Shown: piece by piece, positions 1 through 4,568 of the stretch
How the letters are laid out: every line of letters begins with the position of its first letter
Numbering within the stretch: position 1 is the stretch's first letter
NCBI GenBank assembly: GCA_025359005.1
Contig: JANYHP010000544.1
Span: 1-5,148, forward strand
Length of the DNA stretch: 5,148 nt
Source: Hyphomicrobiaceae bacterium
GTDB lineage: Bacteria; Pseudomonadota; Alphaproteobacteria; Rhizobiales; Hyphomicrobiaceae
Direction of reading: 5' to 3'
Made by a program: the position numbers and the translations under genes
The notes under the pieces: generated by a model
Database searches by the model: none
What the model saw: the letters and a program-made list of their open reading frames with translations, nothing else
What the model was told of the DNA's origin: nothing

Positions 1-163
1 ATCAGCACCCACCGTAGTCCGCTGCTAGCACGATGATATCGCCGTGTTTTTCAATTAATCCCTTTGCGCGACTCGGAATTTAAGGCATGCTGCGAGTGCG
101 TCGGTGGCTTGGGCCCTTGCGTTCCAGGCGGCCGGCGGTGGACACACGCGCCCCGGAGATGAC
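1..163. other. Left-edge non-coding stretch upstream of usg
   Basis: No supportable gene lies here. The first 90 bases are visibly richer in A and T than the rest, as expected of an intergenic region, and should contain the usg promoter. I could not find a -35/-10 pair with good spacing: a TTGCGC at 64-69 has no convincing -10 hexamer 16-18 bases downstream. On the minus strand, 79 down to 2 reads as about 25 protein-like codons ending in a TGA at 4-2, but a TAA at 82-80 lies immediately upstream in the same frame and no start codon lies in a sensible place. It could be a gene remnant or chance. Confidence 0.5.
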
Positions 164-433
164 ATGGCCGATCGCCAGTTCAGGGATATGCTCGCAGGTT
201 TCAGCCTGACGACCGCTGAAATCCTCTACCACCTGCCGGATTATCCGGCGCTGCTGCAGACGTTCATCTGGCAGGATTACGATCTGGCGCCGAAGTTTCC
301 CAAGCTGATCAAATTCCTCGACTTCTGGTCGGCCAACCTGGACGGCAAGCTGGCCACGGTCCGTGTCGCCCACAAGGCGCTGATAACCCCGGCCGAGTTG
401 CGCTTCGTGGGCCACGAGTTCCGGCTGAGCTGA
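164..433 (+). CDS. usg: Usg-like family protein
   Basis: An 89-residue protein matching the Usg-like family, small proteins of about 90 residues common in Alphaproteobacteria. The name comes from a gene upstream of the trp genes in Caulobacter, and the biochemical function is unknown. The recognisable core is LTTAEILYHLPDYPALLQTF (residues 15-34), then WQDYDLAP (36-43), FPKL and FLDFW (45-55), LDGKL (59-63), VRVAH (66-70) and a PAELR segment near the C terminus. There is no signal peptide or membrane helix, so it is probably cytoplasmic. The start is the ATG at 164: a GGAG at 155-158 sits 5 bases upstream and the length then fits the family. A GTG at 104 would add 20 atypical residues. No trp gene is adjacent here; the next gene encodes a VOC protein after a 78-base gap, so the gene name implies no role in tryptophan synthesis. 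Confidence 0.9.
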   Translation: MADRQFRDMLAGFSLTTAEILYHLPDYPALLQTFIWQDYDLAPKFPKLIKFLDFWSANLDGKLATVRVAHKALITPAELRFVGHEFRLS

Positions 434-442
434 CTGGCTTTC

Positions 443-461
443 GCATCGCGCGCGGCGATGC
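443..461 (+). terminator. Hairpin after usg, possible weak terminator
   Basis: A perfect 7-bp inverted repeat, GCATCGC / GCGATGC, with a 5-base loop begins 9 bases after the usg stop codon. It is GC-rich and placed where a terminator would be, but no T run follows, so it is not a standard intrinsic terminator. It could act with Rho, stabilise the usg mRNA 3' end, or be chance in GC-rich DNA. Confidence 0.3.
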
Positions 462-511
462 TACCGCTCGGTCCGAGGGCTTCGTCCAAAGACTTCAGCG
501 GGCGCATCGCC

Positions 512-901
512 ATGATCGACCACATTTCCATCGGTGTTCGCGATCTGCCGCGCAGCGTGCGGTTCTATGCGGCAGCCCTGGCGCCGCTCGGCTTCACGAT
601 GCTGGTCGACACGCCAGCGCGGGCGGCGTTCGGCACCAAGTATCCCGAGCTGTGGCTGAATGCGCGGTCCGCCATGCGGCCGGTCGAGACCGATACGGGC
701 GCCCATCTCTGCTTGCGGGCGCGGACGCGCGAGGCGATCGACGCGTTTTACGGCGCAGCGCTCGCCGACGGCGGCAGCGACGACGGTGCGCCGGGGTTAC
801 GGGCCGCCACGCAGGTGACCTACTACGCCGCCTTCGTGCGCGATCCCGATGGCAACCGCATCGAAGTGATGACGGTGCCGGCAGCGACCGCGGGTGGCTG
901 A
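512..901 (+). CDS. VOC family (glyoxalase-fold) protein
   Basis: A 129-residue single-domain protein of the vicinal oxygen chelate superfamily, which includes glyoxalase I, extradiol dioxygenases and fosfomycin-resistance proteins. It shows the expected landmarks: MIDHISIGVRDLPRSVRFY at the N terminus, with the first paired beta-alpha unit and H4; GAHLCLRA in the middle, with H65; and YYAAFVRDPDGNRIEVM near the end, with E118. H4, H65 and E118 occupy the places of the usual 2-His-1-Glu metal site, so a metal-dependent enzyme is plausible. The YYAAFVRDPDGNRIE ending resembles a widespread uncharacterised VOC subgroup, so no substrate can be assigned. I chose the ATG at 512 because the fold starts directly at MIDH. 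An in-frame ATG at 458 would add 18 residues with no VOC similarity and lies inside a hairpin arm. The ribosome-binding site is weak (an AGCGGG-like stretch). Its TGA overlaps the ATG of the next gene (TGATG). Confidence 0.9.
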   Translation: MIDHISIGVRDLPRSVRFYAAALAPLGFTMLVDTPARAAFGTKYPELWLNARSAMRPVETDTGAHLCLRARTREAIDAFYGAALADGGSDDGAPGLRAATQVTYYAAFVRDPDGNRIEVMTVPAATAGG

Positions 902-1326
902 TGCGAACCATCCAGACCTTCGAAGTTTCCCTCAAAGCCGCGATCTTTCGCGATGGCCGGCTGTTGCTGCTGCAGGAGGCGGACACCGGCTATTGGGAGC
1001 TGCCGGGCGGGCGCATCGATGTCGGCGAGGAATGGCTCGCGCATGATGCCGTTCTGGCGCGCGAGATCGGCGAGGAGCTGGGGCCGGCGTTTCGCGTGCA
1101 CTTGCGATCCGAGATTGTCACCTGGGCGCGGCAGCGGCCGACCGATGGCGTGTTCCAGTTCCTGGCGGTGCGGCTGGCGGATTTTGCAGGCGGGGAGCCG
1201 CGTCTCAGCGCCGAGCATCAGGCGCTGCGCTGGACCGAGCCGGACGACTGGGCCGCGCTGACGTTGCCGGAGCGGTCAGGCTACGCTGACGGGTTGCACA
1301 GGATCTGGGCCGCCCACAAACACTGA
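901..1326 (+). CDS. Nudix hydrolase
   Basis: A 141-residue Nudix-domain protein; the family hydrolyses nucleoside diphosphates linked to another moiety, using a divalent metal. The domain starts with VSLKAAIFRDGRLLLLQE (9-26), followed by YWELPGGRID (31-40) leading into the Nudix box. The catalytic helix is intact: REIGEELG at 54-61, with E55, E58 and E59. The loop between E43 and R54 holds 10 residues where the canonical box (GX5EX7REUXEEXGU) has 7, so the box is present but extended. A WTEPDDW segment (111-117) is typical of the closing strand and helix of Nudix folds. No extra substrate-specifying domain is visible, so the substrate is unknown. The ATG overlaps the stop of the VOC gene by one base, which indicates translational coupling and a shared transcript. 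Oxidised or damaged nucleotides are one possible target, but nothing here shows it. Confidence 0.92.
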   Translation: MRTIQTFEVSLKAAIFRDGRLLLLQEADTGYWELPGGRIDVGEEWLAHDAVLAREIGEELGPAFRVHLRSEIVTWARQRPTDGVFQFLAVRLADFAGGEPRLSAEHQALRWTEPDDWAALTLPERSGYADGLHRIWAAHKH

Positions 1327-1337
1327 GTTTGTGCGGC
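1309..1337. terminator. Hairpin between convergent genes, candidate bidirectional terminator
   Basis: A perfect 7-bp inverted repeat, CACAAAC (1315-1321) / GTTTGTG (1327-1333), has a 5-base loop that contains the Nudix stop codon. The stem can extend by four more pairs, GCCG (1309-1312) with CGGC (1334-1337), across a 2-base bulge. It lies exactly where the Nudix gene and the opposing Sel1 gene converge, with only 15 bases between their stop codons. Neither side has a T tract, so termination is inferred from position and symmetry rather than a full intrinsic signature. Confidence 0.4.
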
Positions 1338-1341
1338 GCGA

Positions 1342-1611
1342 TCAGTGGCGCGACACCCAGGCGCGGGCTTGGCGCTGGGCTTCCATGATTTGGCCGCGGG
1401 TCATGTCGAGGGCCAGCTCGGTGCGCATACGGCGGGCGTCCGCGTTGCCGCGTGAGGCGGCGATATTGAACCACATGTGGGCGGTGACGAGGTCGGCACC
1501 GACATCGCGGCCGGCGGCGTACATCAGGCCGAGCTGGAACAGCGCGTCCGGCGACGCATTGGGGGCTGCAAGGGTGCTGCCGTCGGGCTGGGGGGCTTCG
1601 AAAAGTGCCAT
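1342..1611 (-). CDS. Small Sel1-like repeat protein
   Basis: An 89-residue protein carrying about one Sel1-like repeat (TPR-like helical hairpin). The repeat spans roughly residues 23-63: ALFQLGLMYAAGRDV, then DLVTAHMWFNIAASRGNADA, matching the family pattern of LG-x-x-Y-x-x-G, a spaced A-x-x-W, and AA-x-x-G-N-x-x-A. After it comes a conserved-looking helix ending in AQRQARAWV. There is no signal peptide, in contrast to many larger secreted Sel1 proteins. Short single-repeat proteins of this form are common in Alphaproteobacteria and are of unknown function; the repeat suggests protein-protein contact. The ATG at 1611 is preceded by GGAGAA (1627-1622) 10 bases upstream. The gene follows the TAXI gene on the same strand after 192 bases, enough for its own promoter. 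Confidence 0.85.
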   Translation of the reverse strand: MALFEAPQPDGSTLAAPNASPDALFQLGLMYAAGRDVGADLVTAHMWFNIAASRGNADARRMRTELALDMTRGQIMEAQRQARAWVSRH

Positions 1612-1803
1612 GGGTCAATCGTTCTCCGATGAAAACCAAGTCCGTCGGCAGGGGCCGCCTTACGCGGTGCCGATCGGGTATGGTTGGCATGCGGAAGATC
1701 GCGTCAGGTTAATGACGTGCAATTGCGCAAAATTTTAGACAGTTATGGTTGGTGGCGCCTTGCTTGGCGTTCCGAAATGGCACGCCCGGTGCTACGTCCG
1801 GCC
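1612..1803. other. Intergenic region upstream of the Sel1 gene
   Basis: This 192-base gap separates the TAXI stop from the Sel1 start. The stretch 1715-1745 is AT-rich and should contain the Sel1 promoter. On the minus strand TAAAAT (1737-1732) resembles a -10 box but has no good -35 partner, and TTGCAC with 17-base spacing leads only to a poor -10. The region includes the palindrome TTGCGCAA at 1723-1730. A 4-bp CGCC/GGCG hairpin at 1756-1769 is too weak to call as the TAXI terminator. Confidence 0.45.
1723..1732 (+). repeat. TTGCGCAAAA motif, intergenic copy 1
   Basis: A 10-base motif containing the perfect 8-bp palindrome TTGCGCAA. The same 10 bases occur at 4453-4462, also in an intergenic region about 110-120 bases upstream of a start codon. 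It may be a shared binding site for a dimeric regulator. With only two copies seen, this is suggestive only. Confidence 0.35.
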
Positions 1804-3129
1804 TCAGGCAGGGACCGCCAGCCGTGATCCCATTCGGGCGCGGACCATGTCGACGTGGCCGCGCAGGTTATAATAGGGCTCAGAGTAGGCGCGCGGCACA
1901 TCGAGCAGCGCCACCGCCCGTTCGATGGCGGTCAGCTCAGCCACCTGTTCTGGCGTCGGCCGCGTGCTGCCCAATGCCGATTCGAGCCGGTCGAGGCGCC
2001 CATACCAGTAGGTGAGTTTTCGCTGGACGCGCCACCGGATGAAGGCGGGAATGCCCTTTGACAGCGGCACAATGATGGTGGCCAGCGGGATCAGCAGCAC
2101 CAGCATCCGCTCGACGAAATTGGCGAGCCAGAAGGGCAGGTAGCGCTGCAGGAATGGCGGGCCATTCTTGTAGAGCCGCACCGCGTCCGGAGACATCGTG
2201 AACTCGGGGTCGACCATCCGCGGGAACTCGCCGGCCAGGGTGAGCAGGTTGGCGCCGGCGTGCACGCTTGCCGCCGCTTCGGCGAGTTGGGCGACGAGGG
2301 CTGGATGCAGGTCCTCGCGGGCGACGAGGGCGGCGACCGGGGCGATCAGATCGATATCGCGGGCGGGGATGTTGCGCTCGAGATCGATCACGCCTTGCGG
2401 CAGGGTGACTTTGGCGAGGTAGGGATAGATGCGGGTCAGTGCGGCCGCCTGGCTCAGGTTCATCAGTTTGGCGGACGGGTCGCGCAGCAGCGCCTGCACT
2501 TGCGGCGCCTCAGGCGCCATCGCCAGCATGATGGCGTCCGCGCCGCCGCCGTGCAGGGCATTGATGGCATCCTGCCCGGTGACAGGCAGCAGGGTCGCGT
2601 TGGCGGCAGTGATACCGGCCGCCGTCAGCAACGTCATGGCCAGGGCGCGCGTGCCGCTGCCCTCCGGGCCGACCGCGACTTTCATGCCCTTGAGTTCGCC
2701 GATCCTCTCCAGCGTGTTCTGGCTCTTGTAGAAGATCCACAAGGGTTCGTAGAACATGCGGCCGATGGACACCAGACCTTGGATGTCCTCCCGGCGTGCG
2801 ATGCCGCCCTGCATCAGCGCGACGCTGACCGTTCCGGTGGGGTCTTTCAGGCGCTGCAGGTTCTGCAGCGAGCCGGCGGATGTCATCAGTTCGGCCTTGA
2901 CGCCGTGTGCTGCGAGAAAGGCTTGATAGCGCTTGCCGAAGGCGTGGTAGGCGCCTGCTTCGCCACCCGTCGAGATGACCACGACCCTCTGTGGTGGTGG
3001 CTGGATCACTGTCGATGCGTACCAAAGTCCAGTGCCGAGCAGCAGCATCAGCGGCAGCACGATGAGCAGCAAGCGGTTCATCGACAAGAGCCCGACGTCG
3101 CCGTCGCGCTTGTTGCTTTCCATCGCCAT
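1804..3129 (-). CDS. Membrane-tethered TAXI-family TRAP solute-binding protein
   Basis: A 441-residue protein of the TAXI family of TRAP-transporter solute receptors. The binding domain (about 47-335) opens with VVVISTGGEAGAYHAFGKRY, the family's first ligand-pocket motif, and continues with a SAGSLQNL segment (84-91), VSVALMQGG (101-109), and VAVGPEGSGTR (151-161), the second hallmark. Instead of a cleavable signal peptide it has an N-terminal helix at about 19-40. A second hydrophobic helix, about 338-358, is followed by the basic stretch IRWRVQRKLTYWYGRLDRLE and an 80-residue helical tail. Charge distribution suggests both termini are cytoplasmic and the binding domain periplasmic. Most TAXI receptors are about 320 residues and lack this tail. 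No DctQ/DctM or fused TAXI permease lies in the window, so the partner and ligand are unknown. The start at 3129 was chosen because GGGGGAG (3143-3137) ends 7 bases upstream; a GTG at 3165 would place that site inside the gene. Confidence 0.88.
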   Translation of the reverse strand: MAMESNKRDGDVGLLSMNRLLLIVLPLMLLLGTGLWYASTVIQPPPQRVVVISTGGEAGAYHAFGKRYQAFLAAHGVKAELMTSAGSLQNLQRLKDPTGTVSVALMQGGIARREDIQGLVSIGRMFYEPLWIFYKSQNTLERIGELKGMKVAVGPEGSGTRALAMTLLTAAGITAANATLLPVTGQDAINALHGGGADAIMLAMAPEAPQVQALLRDPSAKLMNLSQAAALTRIYPYLAKVTLPQGVIDLERNIPARDIDLIAPVAALVAREDLHPALVAQLAEAAASVHAGANLLTLAGEFPRMVDPEFTMSPDAVRLYKNGPPFLQRYLPFWLANFVERMLVLLIPLATIIVPLSKGIPAFIRWRVQRKLTYWYGRLDRLESALGSTRPTPEQVAELTAIERAVALLDVPRAYSEPYYNLRGHVDMVRARMGSRLAVPA

Positions 3130-3230
3130 AAACCATCTCCCCCGGCATTCAGGCGCAGTCCCCACGCCCTTCTATTCGTGCGTAGGCGCCGTTGCAATGC
3201 AGCTCGTCATTGGAAGAGATGTGCGCCGGC

Positions 3231-3785
3231 TCAGCGCGGCGGCCGGCGGCGCCGGAAATCGTCGTCGGACGCGGCGGGGGGGGGCGCTGCGGGTTGTGGC
3301 GCCGATGCGGCGGCGCCGTTGCCCTGCTTGGGGGCAGGTGCTGCGGCCGTGGCAGGCGTCGGGGTGCGCCCCGGTGCTGCCTTTGGACTGAGGCATTCGG
3401 TCAGCCACACGTCGTAGACCGGGTGCTCCACGGCATCGAGGCCGGGGCTTTCAGCAAACATCCAGCCGGTGAAGATCTTTTTTTCGCTATCATCGAGCTG
3501 ATGCTCGGTCACCTCGACAAACGTCGTCGTTTTGGGCGGCTGGTCGGGTGGCCGTGAGTAGCACAGCCGCGGCGTTACCTTCAGCGCACCGAACTTGGCA
3601 GTCTCGCCAAGCTTGATCTCGAGCCGCGAAATGCGCGCCGTCACCTTGTCAAGCGCGGCAAAGACAGCCACCTGATTCTCGACGCGCTGCGCTGCGGCTG
3701 GCGTGGCCAACGCTGCCAACAGCACCACGCTCGCGCTGGCGGCGCGCCGACAGGCAGCGGACAAGATTGGCAGCGGTGTGGGCAC
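3231..3785 (-). CDS. DUF2155 domain-containing secreted protein
   Basis: About 184 residues, an alphaproteobacterial DUF2155 protein of unknown function. The N terminus is a Sec-type signal peptide: a basic patch (CRR), a hydrophobic core (VVLLAALA) and a cut site after TPAAA, before QRVENQ. The mature domain has the family signature: LDKVTARISRLEIKLGE, FGALKVTPRLCYSRPP, then IFTGWMFAESPGLDAVEHPV and YDVWLTEC. The two cysteines (C75 and C131) may form a periplasmic disulfide. After the domain comes a 50-residue Pro/Ala-rich tail ending in DDDFRRRRPPR, which looks disordered. The coding strand has a C9 run in this tail. The start is uncertain: the GTG at 3785 has an AGGA (3798-3795) 9 bases upstream, while an in-frame TTG at 3812 with GAGAGG 13 bases upstream would add nine residues. 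It lies downstream of the NDUFA12 gene on the same strand, a pairing common in Alphaproteobacteria. Confidence 0.88.
   Translation of the reverse strand: MPTPLPILSAACRRAASASVVLLAALATPAAAQRVENQVAVFAALDKVTARISRLEIKLGETAKFGALKVTPRLCYSRPPDQPPKTTTFVEVTEHQLDDSEKKIFTGWMFAESPGLDAVEHPVYDVWLTECLSPKAAPGRTPTPATAAAPAPKQGNGAAASAPQPAAPPPAASDDDFRRRRPPR
3276..3284 (-). repeat. C9 homopolymer within the DUF2155 coding sequence
   Basis: Nine G on the + strand, hence nine C in the coding strand, encode three consecutive prolines in the disordered tail. Such runs are slippage-prone during replication and sequencing. A one-base change would leave the DUF2155 domain intact and alter only the last 18 or so residues, including the acidic and arginine-rich end. 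Confidence 0.8.
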
Positions 3786-3906
3786 CCGGCATGATCCTGG
3801 TTTAAGGCGCAAACGGACGGCGCAACCTCTCAGTGTGATAGAGGCTGGGTGACATAGGCCGGCGACGACGCCCTGTCACGCGCGGCTGTTGATAACACTT
3901 GGCGGG

Positions 3907-3949
3907 AAAAAGCGGCGAGGCCGGGGCAGTGCGGACGCGAAAACCGGCC
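3907..3949 (-). terminator. Possible weak terminator after the NDUFA12 gene
   Basis: On the minus strand, starting 10 bases after the NDUFA12 stop codon, GGCCGG and CCGGCC form a 6-bp stem with a long 19-base loop. A shorter CGGC-CTC-GCCG hairpin lies next to a run of five T (3911-3907). Neither stem is strong by itself, but GC-rich symmetry close to a T run makes an attenuating site plausible between NDUFA12 and DUF2155. Confidence 0.22.
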
Positions 3950-3958
3950 GTGTTCGAC

Positions 3959-4363
3959 TTATTCCGGCTTCCAGGGCGTATAGTCGCCGGTCGAGCGTGG
4001 GCGTCGCCCGGTTGCCGACAGGATCGACCCTTGCGGCCGGTAGGCGTCTGCCGTGCCGGTCATGTTCGGCCGATGCGGCTTCTGCCAGGGGTGCGGCCGG
4101 TAGCCCGTATCCTCGGTCGGCGGCGTATCGGTGGTGTAGTGCATCCAGCCGTGCCAGTCGGGCGAGATCTGCGACGCCTCGGCGCCATTTTTGTAGATGA
4201 CCCAGCGGCGGGGCACGCCAAGCGGACCTACGCCCTTGTTCTGCCGATAGTATTTGTTACCCAGCTCGTCGGTGCCGACATGCGTCCCGCGGCGGCGCGT
4301 ATATAGCCGGTTGGACCAGGTGTTGCCGCCCCACCAGCTGAAGAGTTCGGTTAGTAGGCTCAT
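3959..4363 (-). CDS. NDUFA12-like accessory subunit of NADH:ubiquinone oxidoreductase (complex I)
   Basis: A 134-residue homologue of the mitochondrial B17.2/NDUFA12 subunit, one of the few supernumerary complex I subunits shared by mitochondria and Alphaproteobacteria. It is expected to sit on the peripheral arm on the cytoplasmic side and help assemble or stabilise it; it has no catalytic residues. Family hallmarks run through the whole length: LFSWWGGNTW near the N terminus, GTDELGNKYY (30-39), RRWVIY (52-57), EAS (62-64), PDWHGWMHY (68-76), PW followed by H97 and N100, TGT (102-104), AYRPQGS (107-113) and TGDYTPWKPE at the C terminus. No signal peptide or membrane helix is present. Length is normal for the family, so it is intact. 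The ATG at 4363 gives the conserved N terminus, though no strong Shine-Dalgarno precedes it. The nuo operon is not in the window, as is usual for this gene. Confidence 0.95.
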   Translation of the reverse strand: MSLLTELFSWWGGNTWSNRLYTRRRGTHVGTDELGNKYYRQNKGVGPLGVPRRWVIYKNGAEASQISPDWHGWMHYTTDTPPTEDTGYRPHPWQKPHRPNMTGTADAYRPQGSILSATGRRPRSTGDYTPWKPE

Positions 4364-4452
4364 GCGTTTTCAGTCCGGCTCGATTGCGACCGTGAACACC
4401 GCGCTTATGCCACCCAAGGGCCGTCGCGTCCAGCGGTGCACAGGCGCCACGG

Positions 4453-4462
4453 TTGCGCAAAA
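4453..4462 (+). repeat. TTGCGCAAAA motif, intergenic copy 2
   Basis: This is the second copy of the 10-base motif seen at 1723-1732, containing the perfect palindrome TTGCGCAA. It ends 17 bases before the conserved GG of the sigma-54-like promoter, which is closer than most enhancer-binding sites. It may bind another regulator or act on the leftward gene. Confidence 0.35.
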
Positions 4463-4478
4463 AGCGTCCGCTTCAGAT

Positions 4479-4494
4479 AGGCACGCCAATTGCA
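4479..4494 (+). promoter_or_regulatory. Putative sigma-54 (-24/-12) promoter of the amidohydrolase gene
   Basis: The sequence AGGCACGCCAATTGCA matches the sigma-54 consensus TGGCACG-N4-TTGCW at every defined position but the first. The invariant GG (4480-4481) and GC (4492-4493) dinucleotides are separated by exactly 10 bases, the required spacing. Transcription would start near 4505 and give a leader of about 64 bases before the ATG at 4569. If real, expression needs RpoN and an activating enhancer-binding protein, neither of which is in the window. Confidence 0.6.
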
Positions 4495-4568
4495 ATTCCG
4501 GCGGCAAGCGTGATCGACTGCACAGCCCCCGGCTGAGTGATCTCGTGTGTGTGGAAGGGGAGTTGGGC

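Larger units (their letters stand above)
4364..4568. other. Divergent intergenic region between NDUFA12 and amidohydrolase genes
   Basis: This 205-base gap must serve both directions. Rightward it contains a sigma-54-like promoter (4479-4494) and the palindrome TTGCGCAA (4453-4460). Leftward, toward NDUFA12, I could not identify a convincing -35/-10 pair. A small CAGCC-CCC-GGCTG hairpin (4523-4535) would lie in the 5' leader of the amidohydrolase mRNA, upstream of its ribosome-binding site. Confidence 0.55.

Noticed and set aside
1205..1690. 161-codon minus-strand frame over the Nudix and Sel1 region
   Set aside because: Its composition is Arg/Pro/His-rich and it overlaps two supported genes; the Sel1 frame has family motifs and a ribosome-binding site.
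1756..1769. CGCC/GGCG hairpin after the TAXI gene as a terminator
   Set aside because: It has only four pairs on the relevant strand and no T run follows.
2510..3148. Minus-strand frame starting with an ATG near the TAXI ribosome-binding site
   Set aside because: It is an arginine-rich out-of-frame reading of the TAXI gene with no recognisable domain.
3130..3230. Possible -35/-10 promoter for the TAXI gene on the minus strand (TTGCAA near 3196 with ATAGAA downstream)
   Set aside because: The -10 match is poor and the spacing is only 16, so it is not distinguishable from chance, although some promoter may exist in this gap.
2260..3417. 385-codon open frame on the + strand, antisense to the TAXI and DUF2155 genes
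   Set aside because: Its translation is rich in Arg, His, Gln and Gly with no family motif, it spans two well-supported genes on the other strand, and long antisense frames are expected in GC-rich DNA.
4523..4535. Small CAGCC-CCC-GGCTG hairpin in the amidohydrolase leader as a riboswitch or attenuator
   Set aside because: A five-pair stem with a three-base loop is too small, and there is no surrounding conserved structure or T run.
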